From: Rhodocollybia butyracea
Taxonomy: Eukaryota > Basidiomycota > Agaricomycetes > Agaricales > Omphalotaceae
Assembly: GCA_015501585.1 (NCBI GenBank)
Contig: JADNRY010000024.1
Location: forward strand, 310,001 to 374,000
Direction: 5' to 3'
Length of the DNA stretch: 64,000 nt
Positions 44,360 to 56,642 of this stretch are shown in pieces (the first letter of the stretch is position 1; each line of letters opens with the position of its first letter). A model generated the notes under the pieces. It was given only the letters and a program-made list of their open reading frames with translations, made no database searches and had not been told where the DNA came from. Made by a program: the position numbers and the translations under genes.

Positions 44360-46135
44360 ATGGACAAATTATCTCACCAGGGATTGCTCATTGGTGCTAT
44401 GGGCATAATTTTCGTCATATCTCTACTTGGTATGGGACTTTTCTGTTGCACCCATACGGTGGTTCTAACCTATTCTTAGCTGTTTCATTTCCGGCACTAT
44501 CCAAACGAATTCGTTTCTTATCTATACCCAAAATCGTCTTTTTTATTGGGAAGCACTTTGGGACGGGTGTGTTGCTCTCTGTGATTCTCCAATAATTACC
44601 CATCCATTTCTAGGAGTTATATTGGCGACCGCTTTCTGCCACCTATTACAAGACTCTTTTGAAGCGTTAACGTCAAGCGCTGTCAAGGCGCACTATCCAG
44701 GTGTGGGAGAGCGGACAGGACTCATTATGTGAGCATATTTTCCTTCCAAGCAACCTCGTATCTTGACGTCTGTGAAGTTTGGGCTCCCTGTTAGCTATCT
44801 TCCTAGTTGAATGTAAGCTGTTGTTTCCTTTACGCGGAGGCGCATGTGTCCTAATAGTCGCAGATATAACAACATCATACGTCGACCATCTTCACGAGGA
44901 TGTAGACGACGAATCACCGGAGCCAGAACCACCACTTTCCTTCCAAGCAACGGACGAAACAACTCCTCTCCTTTCAAACTCTAATGTTTCAACCCACTCT
45001 GGTTCCCATCATTCGCGCTCGCTCTCGCACACACATCCACACGATACCAATCACAAACCCTCCCTCATCCGCGCTCCAGCTCAACATTACCTCTCATCAA
45101 TCGTAACAAATTCTCCGCGTTATTCCCGGAGCAACGACTGTTTCTATATCATAAACGATCTCAGCTATCATCTCAATAATGGTGAATACCATCTTGCTGG
45201 GGTCCAAGGCCAATGCGTCTGCGTCTGTGTTTGCCCAGCTGCTAGGGAGGAACCTTCGCAAGATCCTGGATCGCGCAGGTCGAAATTGGTGGTACAAAGT
45301 CCAGAAGATGCCGCTGTTCGTGTCAATCGGAACACTAGCTCAGATGATATCGAAACTCAAAAACCGTTGGTGAAGAGAAAAAGACAGGTCGTGGGGATAT
45401 TGGTGCGTCAAATCCCTTGTTTCCCGCTCCAAAATTCATACCCTCTGTAGTTTCTACAATGTGGAATCATGATCCATTCCCTTGTTATAGGACTAACGCT
45501 TTCGATCACCTCGGGGCTGAATTCAGTGCGTTACTGGCATTTCGTTTCGTTATTCGAATCATATCTTGATGATCGCTTCAGCCACACTCGTTACTGCAAT
45601 CATATTCCATCAGCTCTTCGAAGGTCTTAGTCTTGGAATTCGAATAGCAGCAATAACACCAAGTTCCGATGGCAACGCTGGTTCGAGGCCGTCCTCGCCT
45701 TCTGCGAAAAACTCAAGCTCTTCATCCGCATCATCTCACTCCGGCCGTTCAATACTGCTCCCTGTTTTAACTTTTCTGTTCGCCATTACGACTCCGGTGG
45801 GAATCGCATTGGGTCTGTTGGTGTTTTCATCAAACAGAGGGCACTCGGATGAAACCCGTATACTTCTTACTCAGGGCCTCATGTCCGCCATATCGGCTGG
45901 GATGCTGATCTATGCTGCGACGGTAGAGATGATGGCGGGGGATTTTGTGTTTGGGAATTTGGGCGGACACGGGACTGGGTCGGGACACTCGCATGGGGGT
46001 GAGCTTGCTGACCATGATGGCGAGGAGACCGAGACCGAGACTGAAGAAGGAGTTTCGTTCAAACGAAGAGTGCTCGCTGTCGGTAGTTTGCTTGCGGGGG
46101 TTGCAGCGATGGGGCTGATGGGGTTGGGGGAGTGA
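44360..46135 (+). pseudogene. ZIP-family metal transporter, copy 2, one-base deletion
   Basis: Exons parallel copy 1: 44360-44429, 44480-44566, 44614-44728, 44778-44812, 44864-45402, about 45451-45525, and a last exon ending at 46135. Residues match well: HQGLLIGAMGIIFVISLL, HFGTG, CHLLQD, QCVCVCVCP in the loop, HSLVIGLTLSITSG and HQLFEGLSLGIRI. In the sixth exon copy 1 reads TCAGGGGCTCAATTCA but copy 2 reads TCGGGGCTGAATTCA, one base shorter. The exon then ends in the wrong phase for the last exon (TLVTAIIFHQ). No alternative donor restores it. Either a young pseudogene or an assembly error; everything else is intact. Confidence 0.7.
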
Positions 46136-46994
46136 TTAGGGATATCTTGTAAGTATAGTATATAGACTTGCAGTTACCGCTTTCTTGTACCTGAACGCAA
46201 GCTGTAATTTGTATGTATAACTTAAGCACCGGATAATACTAAAAGCATAGTTGAGGATGCTCTTGGGTACTAATTGAGTTGGATGAGGAAAGAGCGGGAC
46301 ACTCAGCAGCTGATCACATAAGTATAGGTTAGAGAGCCACAGGCACGTTGGATGAACCCAGACGGAGGAGAGTGAAGACTTCCAATCGGAATGCTATGAT
46401 AAGATTTCGGTAGACTCGAGCCAGTCGTTTCTTCGACACTCTGATGACTGACGATCCCTCACATCACGACTCTACAGCAGGGACTGGTTCGAGTCTCAGA
46501 TTTCGGATGAGCCGCCGGAATGGAGTTGGGACTTCCAACCCAAGCAGCTCATAACCTTTACGCCAGCCACTTTTAGCGACTGGTGAAAAACCAAGACATC
46601 AGAAAGAACTGCAGATCAGATTTTGCTCGAGAGCCTAAGCTCTAGAGTCCGACTGCCAAGATACATTCATCGCGAGCAACAACACGAGCAATATGTACTT
46701 AAAGAAACGTCAGGAAAAGATGCAAAAGTACGCAATAGGCAAGAGTTAAGAGCCAAGGAAACAAAGGTAAGTAAATGAACCTTAAAAAGTCCGAGCCCGA
46801 GTCGTAAGCTGAAGATGAAAGTGAAAACGGAACGTACCGTACCGTATTCAAACTAGGAAAATAATCTACCTGAATACAGTAAGTGCTAATAGCTACAAAA
46901 AAAAAAAAAAAAGAGGAGAAATAAATAAACAATTACACAAGAGAAGGGAAACCAAAGGGGGAATGTTCATTCCGAGTTCAGTCGGCGTCCACGC
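46136..46994. other. intergenic, poly(A) tract
   Basis: No gene seen. An A-run of 16 lies at 46896-46912. The right end is the 3' flank of the minus-strand gene. Confidence 0.4.
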
Positions 46995-49120
46995 TCACTT
47001 GCGTTTTCTGAGGTTCTGTTTAGACGTCTTCGCCTCCACATTCTTCGAGCTTTGTCGGACCTTTTTCTTCGATGCTTCAGATCCAGCGTCCCCGTCCTCG
47101 TCTTCAGGTTCTCGGGACCGTTTGCGGGACGACGACGACGAGTGAGAAGGAGACGGGGAAGGAGAGGCCGAAAAAGAGGCCGCGGCATTGATGTCCACTA
47201 GAGCAGTACGAGTACTTCGTCGGAGACTCCTAGGATTCGATGGGGACCAGCCACAGGTTGTCCCCGAGCTGCAGTCGAGCCCCCAGTAGATCCAGATTTA
47301 TGTTTTCCTTGACCATCTTTCTTCTTCTCCTTGCCTTTGCCTTTCTGCTTCTTCAGAGGCACATCGGAATCAGATTCATTCTCTTCGGATATGTCGGCGG
47401 TTCGCTTTCGCTTCGAAGAGTGAGACGAGGAAGGCGAGTTCGATGGAGAAGAGGAACTGCCAGAAGTGGGAGAAGCGATACCCGGCGGAGCAGCAGCAGG
47501 GGCACTAGGAAGATTCGATGAAGCCGAAGGTCCAGGCGCAGCCGACGATAATGGAGCTACAGACGCAGGAGTGGTAGGTAGATTCGACGAAACCGAAGGT
47601 CCAGGTGCAGCCGACGAAGAGGTAGATGGACCCGACGGAGCAACAGCCGCAGTGGTTTGCGTCGGAGGTAGAGGAAGCGTGGGTGGTTGATACATGGGGA
47701 ACGTATGTACCCATCGACCATTGTCCCATACAGGCAATGCTGTCTGGCCAACATACTGGCCAAATTCCTCTCTCCAGTTCATGCGAACAAGATCATGCTC
47801 GCCGTAAAATGCGGGTGAACGGAACATAGAAAGAGGTCTGCGGACTGGGCGGGCTGTGCTGCTCGGCGTAGCTGTGGGATCTGGGTTTGGGCTGGGAGTG
47901 GGATTATGGGCTTCGGAGTGAGACGCGTTTGAAGAGGAGGAAGGACCACCAGATTGTACGTCAGAAACAGAGGAAGCATCGGAAGTACTCGCGAACGGGA
48001 CAGCAGTGGGAGCCAATTGATTATCCTCGGCTGGAATGCCCGCAGAAGGTGAAGGTAAATCATTGGTTGCCGCACCAGAAGAACTGGGTTCAGAGATAAC
48101 ACCATTCGTTGCAGACGCAGGTAGAGGTAGAAGTTGGGAGGTGGAAGCCGGAACCGATGCACTTGTGGAACTTTGAACTGTTGGGAAAACATGAGACATC
48201 AGCCAAGTACCAAGATGCGACTGAAAAAGCTCACCTGAACCAGAAAAAAGAACAATCGGCTCCTCTGAATCTGGGTGCTCGTCCCAAACGGTGTGCGTTA
48301 CCTCCCTGAAGGGAGACGGACCTTCACTGGACGTCTCGACAGAACCATCTGGATGAAAATGTGCACTTGCACCAGGACCATATCCCTCATCAGGCTTAAA
48401 TTCAACAATGACTTCTACAGGAGTATCTGAGGTCCGAGCGAAGTCTACACTGTAAGGAGGGGTAGCTATTTGGTGACCAAAGCAGGACCACTCGGTAGCT
48501 TGTTACTGTTGGGAATGGCAAGCTGGGCGACTTGGGCAATAGGTTTGGAGGTGGACCTATCAATGACCACCGCTGGTTGAGGGACGGGTGCTCCGGGATT
48601 TATGAATTCGACTATCGAGAGCGAGCTGCGTGGATTCATATGTTCAAAAAGGGTTGACAATGAGAAAAGCAACAGAACTTACTGGTGAGCGCGATTGTCG
48701 TTGGACTCTTGCTCTTCGGATGATTCACCGACAGCATCATCTACAGCGTTGTTTGAGGGTACGTCGTTGGTGCCGACGTCATTGGAGTTGGACTCCTGTC
48801 TTTCGGATGCTTCACGAACAGCATCCGAGTCAGCATCGCTTTCTACAACGCTGTCTGAAGATCCGTCGTTACTGCTGACGTCAAAAGAGTCGCTTTCTGA
48901 GCCAATGGCTTCCTCGAATCTAAACGATCATTATGGGCATACCATATTAAAGATGAAGGCAATAGGCTGATAGGCTTACTCATCGAGAGAACGAAGCAAG
49001 TCATTGTGCGGGACCAAGTTCAATGAGCTACTGGGAGCTCCATGATCCTGGCGATTCCGAGAAAGCCAGAGACTGTACTCCTCAGGGCTCGTGTGCGCTT
49101 TCTGATGTACCTGAGTACAT
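46995..49120 (-). CDS. Ser/Pro-rich, probably nuclear protein; 5' end unresolved
   Basis: Minus-strand exons inferred by phase: about 49120-48980, 48919-48683, 48625-48507, 48465-48235, 48177-47248 and 47197-46995. The first exon reads SPEEYSLWLSRNRQDHGAP; the next is acidic and Ser-rich; then SIVEFINPGAPVPQPAVVI and PVEVIVEFKPDEGYGPG. The large exon is disordered Ser/Pro/Ala with a short ordered patch (RSPAFYGEHDLVRMNWREEF, YVGQTALPVWDNGRWVHTFP). The end is basic (KKQKGKGKEKKK, RKRSREPEDEDG, NLRKRK), suggesting nuclear location. The 41-nt intron at 48466-48506 and the GTCCCC donor of the last intron are unusual. No ATG is found in frame in the first exon, so a 5' exon is missing. Family not recognised. 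Confidence 0.5.
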
Positions 49121-49685
49121 TGGTGTCTTTAGACATTTCGAGTGTGGAAGTATTGTTCGAGTAGAAATGAGGCTAGTGATTGAGATGGGGGATTATCAGA
49201 AGAACAAAGAACCGCTTTATATCTGCAAACGAGTAGCTTTGGCCACGGGGAGCTCCACATGCTTGGACGCTGCTTTGACCGGCTTTGAACGCGACGGTCC
49301 AAGTTGCTTTATGTGGAATCATTGTTCGCTCGAGACAATGCAGTAGACAATTTTGATATGATGCCATACTAGCAACCAAGACCAGCGCGAACAATATGGA
49401 ACAATAGATAATGCAATACAGCCTCGAGGTCCTCGCTTGGAAATTTCCTACGTGTGAGGAGTAACGGTTGTTCATTGTCAAAGCTTGAGAAAAGATAATA
49501 ATTAAATATAATTTGAATTTCCAAATTCGTAACCAGGTCACCGCAGGTCACCTGACCCACTCAACGTGACTGTCACCACTTAGCACTTTTGCTTCGACTC
49601 TCATCTAGATCACGTCTGCGCGCCGCTGTTTTCGCGTATCCTTCTCGCGTTCTTTACTTTCAAGGCTAGCTTAATATTGCCACTC

Positions 49686-50311
49686 ATGTCGCAGGAGCCA
49701 GAAGATGTCAAACCCAAACTCAATCTGAATATCTCTTATGAGGGCACTCGTTAGTTTCTCGACGCTAACAGCCGATAGCAATGACTGACCTATGCGTAGA
49801 GGTCACTGTGAAAGTAAAGTCCGGGATGCAGTTTCATAAGGTTATTGGCCGACACGTTACTTTCCAATATTTAATTTTAACGTCGTTTCCAGATCTTTAA
49901 TGCAGCTGAAGTTTGTTATGCCCCTTTTCCACCATCGTCTCGTTTTTGACCTTTCTTCTTCTCCAGAAAAAGTTCAATAAAGATCCTGGTGAATACTCGC
50001 CTCTCTCCCAGAGTGTTGAGTGCATTGCTGATGGACATTAGGGACATTAAAGTTCACTTACGATGGTCAACGTATAAATAAAGAGGACACTCCTGCTTCT
50101 GTATGTTTTATCGCTCTTATATCTTTTGTTGGCGCTGAAATTTCTCATTCTCAGCTTGAAATGGAGGATGGAGACCTCATCGATGCTTTCCTGGAGCAAG
50201 TGCGTGGCGTTGAATACTGGTCCGCTCACGGCGAACTAATTTTCTTCTTTTTAGCTTGGAGGCTGCCCCTGTCAGTGTATAATAAAACCCTGTTTAGATA
50301 TGTCCCGATGA
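49686..50311 (+). CDS. SMT3: SUMO (small ubiquitin-like modifier)
   Basis: Seven tiny exons (49686-49749, 49800-49840, 49893-49910, 49967-49988, 50042-50100, 50155-50199, 50255-50311) sum to 306 nt, 101 residues, with every phase correct. The ubiquitin-like fold is clear: LNLNISYEG, VTVKVKSGMQFHKIF, then LKFTYDGQRINKEDTPASLE and MEDGDLIDAFLEQ. The diglycine LGG is followed by a 15-residue tail starting CPCQC that a Ulp-type protease would remove. It modifies lysines on nuclear and other proteins. Exons 3 and 4 are 18 and 22 nt, which is why simple ORF scanning misses the gene. ATG22 starts 158 bp downstream on the same strand. Confidence 0.93.
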
Positions 50312-50469
50312 TGTTGATATCCTTTTCTTTTCTTTGGTTGTATCTTTATATCAGTATCTTGCTTCACGTCATAGTATCCATAGTACAACTTTGAGTTTTA
50401 GTCGCGTCGCGTTGAACACGTGCCAGCATCGCCTTCTCCTTCACACTTCGACTATGCTCATGAGTACAA

Positions 50470-52530
50470 ATGGTTTCTGAATTTAAACGCAAATACTATG
50501 GCTGGCTTTCTTACGCATTTGCAAGGTAAATTTCCAGAGAAATCAAACACGTTGGGTTCCTAAGCAAAATATAGTGAAGTATTCGCAATTGTCGGTCTAA
50601 CACTATTCTTGCCGCTCTGTCTTGAGCAGATTGCCAGAGATAATGGATACTTGTTTCCGGACAAAACCGAGAGATGTACTTCTGCTGTTACCTCGTTGGA
50701 TAAAACATCACCTCCCGGCCGTTGTGTTGTGAAGATATTTGGCTGGTTCTGGATTGACAGCGCGAGCTTTAGGTGTGTCGTTTTGCTCTTCCTTCCAGGA
50801 TAAGACTCATCAGGCTCCAGCTTGTATGTCTTTTCAGCTTCAGTGTTGTTACAAGCGCTTTTTGTCATATCTGTCGGAGGACTTGCAAACTATCGTGCGT
50901 TCCTGATACCTCACTGGTCTTCTGTTCTTACAAGTACCTTGAAATACAGCGCCACATCGCAAAATCTTACTTCTCAGTTGTGCATGGGGAGGCTCCCTTG
51001 CCGCTACACTTTTCTTAGCGGTCCCGTCGAATATTCCTCTACTTATTCCCGCACTGCTTGCCATAATTGCCAATGTCGGATTCGGAACTTCCGTGGTCGC
51101 AATGAACGGGTATCTGCCTTCTCTGGCCAAAGAATCTCCAGAAGTTGTGAAAGCTGCAGAGGTTGTGAAAGCCTATGCAGATGAAGAACACCCCATAGTT
51201 GATCCCACCGACAGTGCTGATGACGACCATGCTGGAGGCATTAACGAACCTCTGGTCCGCAATCCAGTTTCAGACCAGCTTAAGCTGCTCAGAACTGAGT
51301 ATGAGAATGAGCTCTCACGCACAACTTCACGAATCTCTGCCTTTGGAATAGCCCTAGGCTATGGCGCTGGCATCTTCCTACTATTCGTTGCTCTTATACC
51401 TATAACAATGATGAAAGGTTCTACGTTTTCTCTTCGTCTCGCGATCAGTATCAGCGGAATCTGGTGGGCGGTGTTCTCTATTCCTGCACTGGCATGGCTT
51501 CCTGGGGCACAGTCTCGCCCTCTAGCGGTCGATGACGCGGTCTGGACGGATGCAGAGACTGTAGCTGTTGGTAAATGGAGTTTATGGGAAGAAGTCAAAA
51601 CTGCGTGGCAGAGACTGGGAAAAATGCTTCGGTGGAGCGAAATAAAGAAGTTAAGAAATACATTCAAGTCGGTCACTTCTATCTCATCCCTTCCGTGGCA
51701 GACTCTGAGTGTTACCCAGGTTTCTCGCTGCTTGGTTCTTACTTTCAGATTCGTTCACGACGATCTCGGGTACGGCGATCCTGTTTGGAAAGACAGTACT
51801 CAACATGAAACCGTCGGCTCTCATTTTGATCGGCATCATCGTTCCCTCTTCAGGCATATTGGGTTCGTTGTTCTGGCCTCGCCTCCAACGTCGGTATGGC
51901 TGGTCGAACCTGCAGGTACTGCTCACCCTTCTAGTTTTGGCGTCCCTGATACCACTGTATGGATGTCTCGGGTTTCTCCGCATCTTCCGAGGTGGATTCG
52001 GAGGGCTCACTACACAAGGTGAGATGTACGGGCTGGCTGTCTATTTCGGTTGGTGCTTTTTGACATTCTACATTCATAAGCCTCGTTTTTGATTGGGAGA
52101 CTTATCGGTCAGGTTTCAATTTTGGCGCATTCAATGGCTATGCGAGGGCTTTTTACGCGGAGTTTTTGCCTCCAGGCGATGAAGCTAGGTGGTACGTGTG
52201 TTCCTTCGCCTCTTTCGTTCTAAATGACCTTTCTTAACTAGGTACGGGCTGTTTTCTATCACCGACAAGGTAAGTTTTTACTTACCTACCAACTCAGACG
52301 TCTGCATCCATACTTACTTACTTACTTACTGTGTCTCTTTCCATCAGTCGAGCTCGTTCATAGGACCATTGATCGTTGGTCTCATATCAGACCTGACTGG
52401 GAATATCCGATATGCTTTCTTCTTCCTTGTCGTGATGTTTTGGGCAGCCGTGCCGGTATTGAAGAGTGTAGACGTGGAGAGGGGACGAAGGGATGCTCAG
52501 AACTACAAGTATTCATCCATTAGTACATAG
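50470..52530 (+). CDS. ATG22: Autophagy-related protein 22, vacuolar amino-acid effluxer
   Basis: Eight exons (50470-50525, 50575-50772, 50821-50894, 50950-51667, 51720-52048, 52113-52191, 52242-52269, 52348-52530). Atg22 family blocks are YYGWLSYAFASEVFAIVGLT, LCLEQIARDNGYL, RCVVKIFGWFWIDSASF, ANVGFGTSVVAMNGYLPSLA, and near the end GYARAFYAEFLPPGDEARW and SSFIGPLIVGLISDLTGNIR. It is an MFS-fold membrane protein of the vacuole that exports amino acids released by autophagy. The long loop after the first half (VVKAYADEEHPIVDPTDSAD) is acidic, as in relatives. The intron at 52270-52347 contains a (TTAC)n run. Confidence 0.92.
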
Positions 52531-53811
52531 CGACGCGAGTGGAAACACGAGTGACGGCGGGTAGAAATTTACACGTAAGTTATTTTTCCTACAGTTGCAG
52601 AAAGATGCATACGTACTGAAGTCTCCTTTCGTAGTTAACTTAATAGAGATCCGAGGCGTTCGCTTCCAGTTACTATCTATTCCTATTTTTGTGATTGCTC
52701 GTAATTCAGTACATAGCTCTGTTTAAAGCACCATTGTAAGCGGCTTCCTGAACGAGTACACTCAGGAAAGAGTGCGTGCTTTTCCGGCACATCCTTCCTT
52801 GTTCATTTTTGATTAATGCCAGACGCATACTTGGTACTTCCGGACCTACTTACTTACTTGTAGTCCCGTACCGACATCCATAATATGTATTGTTACTAGT
52901 TAAGTTAGTAGTAGTAGACAGAAAGCATGTACTATTGCCGAGCGGGAGGTCATCGATCCACTTCGCATGCACGCCTGGTGAGCTCGTCCACTCATTTCAT
53001 TATCTACGTAGAAGAGATGATGCTAGTGCCGGCATCGGTATATGTAATAAAATTTATTTACTTTTCCTTGGCTCTTCGAAAGCTAGCCTGAGGCTGTAAC
53101 CAAACTTCAAACTTTAAGAGCTTTGCTCTGTTAAAAATAAAAACCTTGTCAAAGCTCACTTCTCGGCAAACTTCCGGCTTACCTTATTAAGTAAGTTTGG
53201 CGCCCACCCTCGACCCGAAGTCTGCGCGAGTAAAAAGTTCTGGTTCCAGGCTCCCCTAACGAGGTTTCTTAATCTCTTCGAGGGTATTGCTCCCTAGTTT
53301 TGAGGCTCGAACTTGAAGAAAGACAAGAGATCGGTGTAACACCTCCCTCTCAAGCCTTTGCAGTGAGTTCCAGCCTCAGGCTCGACTCTCGAGATGCCTC
53401 GAGGTGAAGCGACATGGTTTTGACAACTTGAATATATAGACAGGGAAGTGCTTAGATCCAAAAGATCTCAATTATCTATGTATACTAATTACTTATCACC
53501 ACGTTTATTATGCAGGTTGCCTCCTGCTCTCTCTCAGTATTCCTTGTATCTGCTCCTCTCACGCCCTCATGGTCCCGCATTTTTTTTTTTCAATCATTCT
53601 ACCCTTTATTTCGGAAGACTCATACCCCAAATAATGTGGCGGCGAATCGTTGGATAAATCTGGCGCGTGTTGCCTGCAACTGCCCTGGTTCAAACCTTGT
53701 TCGCGGGTTGAAATTTTTTTAAAAAAAGACATTGTTCCAATCAATGTTTGTTTGGGGAACTTGAATAAAAGGGCAAACCTTACAGTAACGCGCCGAACCT
53801 TGTGAATCCCC
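52531..53811. other. intergenic
   Basis: Several ACTTACTTACTT stretches (near 52849) and poly-T near 53580. No gene supported. Confidence 0.4.
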
Positions 53812-56158
53812 ATGGATCCCCTTCTTACGCTCTCCTTATTCTCTTTGGCCATCTTGTATATGTATGCGAAACGATCCAACAAATATCGTGTTCCTCTTCC
53901 TCCAGGACCCAAGAAATGGCCACTCATTGGAAATCTTTTTGATATGCCAACGAGCTTCGAGTGGGAAACGTACGACAGATGGTGTCGAGAGCTAGGTAAG
54001 TGTTCCTGTCTATCCCGCTCATTCGTTTTGGTGACAAATAATAAAGGCTCTGATATCATACATCTCGAGGTGGCCGGAACGTCTATCGTCGTCATGAACT
54101 CGTCTGAAGTCGCAGAGGAGCTTCTTGACCAGCATTCGGCGATTCATTCAGATAGGTATAGTGGTTCGCTATGCCCACTCTCCGATCGGCACTGATTTTA
54201 TCGCAGGCCCCGACTGGTGGTAGATATGTTCTACCTGCTAGTCTATCAGCTACTTACTTGGTGTCTAAACTAGATGGTGAACGAACTGATGGGCTGGAAT
54301 TACTCGTTCGGTCTTATGGCCTATGGTAAGGTTTCTTTTGTATATCACTGACCTTCGTTCTAATACCTTGCATCAATTTCAGGCGACGAATGGTATGCTA
54401 TATATCCCTCTTGAATGAGATACTTGGTCTGATGCACACCCATCTATCAGGCGTGCTCAGCGAAAACTCTTCCAGCAAGAATTTCACTCCCAAGCTGTGG
54501 AACGCTTCTACCCTCTCGAGGTACGGGTTACGCATCAATTCCTCAATCGCCTGCTGGTGGATCCCAAGAACTACGTGCGCCATATACGACAGTGAGTGTC
54601 CAGTGTTTTCGATGTCTATAACTGTCCTTAAAATTTTTTTCCAGCTTGGCCGCCTCGACCATCCTCGGGATTGCATATGGAATCGATGTTGTGGAAGAGA
54701 ACGACCCATACGTGGATGCCGCTGAACGCGCTTTAGAATCTTTAGGGTTAGGCATAGCTCCGGGTGCCTTCCTCGTCGAGTCCATTCCGGCTATGAAGTA
54801 CATTCCCGAGTGGTTTCCTGGTAAATGTACTTTGAACTTCTCATTCATGTTACTTACTTTGCGTTCAGGGGCCGGGTTCAAACGTAAAGCAAAAGAATGG
54901 TCTCGGTATTCTACCCTTATGCGTGAATTGCCGTTCGCTGCGGCCAAAGAGCAGATAGTAAGTCCGAGAGCCCTGTTTCACTTTTCTCAGTAAACTCATA
55001 CTTCTCAGGCGCAAGGAACTGCTAGGCCATCTTTCACGTCATATAGCTTAGAGAAGTTGGATGAAGCGGAGAACGTTACCGATCATGAACAAAGAGTTCA
55101 GTCTACTGCGGCTACTATGTACACAGGTGAAGACGCTAGTTCTTGATGCCCGAGGTCTTGAACCAATAACTCTAACTCATCCTTTAGGCGCAACGGATTC
55201 GGTTTGTTACTCACTATTAGGGTATTCTTTGACCAATTTTTGACTTCGTTTGCAGACGGTCTCAGTGCTGACTACATTCATTCTCGCCATGCTTGCCAAC
55301 CCGAGGCCCAGAAACGCGCGCAGAAAGAAATTGATTCTATAGTTTCACCTGGAGAGTTTCCTCGCTTCTCTGACCAGGAACGTCTTCCCTTTGTTAGTGC
55401 CATCATAAAAGAGATGATTCGGTGGAAGAACGTCACGCCCCTTGGTTCGTCGAGATAGATTCCTTAGAGAAAAAAAAACTAATTATAATACAGGTATCCC
55501 TCATGCGTCGAGTTCTGAAGATGTATACAGAGGTTATAGGATTCCTGCAGGCTCGATAATGGTCGCTAACATTTGGTTGGTCAGATTCAAATTTTTTTTT
55601 TAGTTCTAAAAAAGGCTAATTATGCATCTCTATAAGGGCAATGCTTCACGATGAGGTTTGTGCTACTGGAGTGTCTTATTGTACTCCATTCTCATCTTCC
55701 CAATAGCACGTATATCCCGAACCACATTCATTCAAGCCCGAACGCTTCATAGGTAGCGATGGCAAAATCGATCCTTCCGTGAAAGACCCAACCAGTGTAC
55801 TATTTGGTTTTGGACGCCGGTATGTCTTGCCAGTCATCGCAAATATCTACATTTACGCTGCAACTGTTTCAAAGCATTTGCCCAGGTCGTTTCATGGCAA
55901 TATCGTCTATCTGGATTGCCGTAGCTTCGATGCTGACTGTTTTTGATATCACCAAACCGATCGATAAGGATGGCAACGTTATCGAACCAACATACGAGTA
56001 TATATCATCTTTGGCATGGTAAGTTCTTTTGCGCTTGCATGAATGGCTCACTGAAAGCATTCCGATACAGCGTTCCTGCTCCGTTTGAATGTGTTATCAA
56101 GCCTCGAAGTGCTCAGGCGGAAGAAATGATACGATCAATGGCTTCAGAACATTCATGA
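53812..56158 (+). CDS. cytochrome P450, apparent one-base frameshift
   Basis: Sixteen exons, first 53812-53995 and last 56071-56158, including micro-exons of 10 nt (54383-54392), 13 nt (54207-54219) and 14 nt (about 55188-55201). An N-terminal membrane anchor and LPPGPKKWPLIGNLF hinge start the protein; later come GDEWRAQRKLFQQEF (C helix), TDSTVSVLTTFILAMLANP (I helix), ERLPFVSAIIKEMIRW with the ExxR pair in the K helix, FKPERFIG and the heme-thiolate site FGFGRRICPGRF. It resembles the O-methylsterigmatocystin oxidoreductase-like P450s abundant in Agaricomycetes. All splice phases agree except within the I-helix exon: between LANP and EAQKRAQKEID one base is missing near 55300-55305. With that base the total is 514 codons. 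Substrate unknown. Confidence 0.85.
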
Positions 56159-56642
56159 ATTAACGAAACTTGTAGCTTAGACTGGAATACCTCGAGAATC
56201 GAATCTGCTTACTTGTGTATTGGTACAGTCAACTCTCCTAAGCGACAATTGATTTCTAGTAGTGGAATGCCTCTCGGAATCGCCGTTGGCTCCTGATCCC
56301 AACACTGCTGCTTGTATGGAGCACCTGCTTCGTCTTGAGCTCGCATAGCATACGCGCTTTGGTTCGATCCTGTCGTGAGACTACTCTCAGGCTGTCACCG
56401 TTCATTCTTCAGCTAGATACTGCGAAAAAATGTTAGCATCGTGAGTACGCGTTAGAGTTGAAGTATCCTAAATCCAGTCTACCGAGTCTCCGCCGTGGAC
56501 CTGGGAAGCCAAAAAATCAGACGGGCTTGTCGCGCTTCCCCCAACAGGTTTGCTTCACTTAAAATGCTGTGAATATAGCTACATATTTCCTGTTTATGTT
56601 TCTTTTGCTGACAGAATTACAAGATATTGTATATTAATGACT
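56159..56642. other. intergenic
   Basis: Between two convergent genes. Nothing recognised. Confidence 0.4.

Noticed and set aside
52270..52347. (TTAC)n array as a regulatory or CRISPR-like repeat
   Set aside because: Simple microsatellite inside an ATG22 intron; no spacers or unit structure.
53559..54095. Minus-strand 178-codon ORF over the P450 start
   Set aside because: Antisense of the P450 first exons; no domain.
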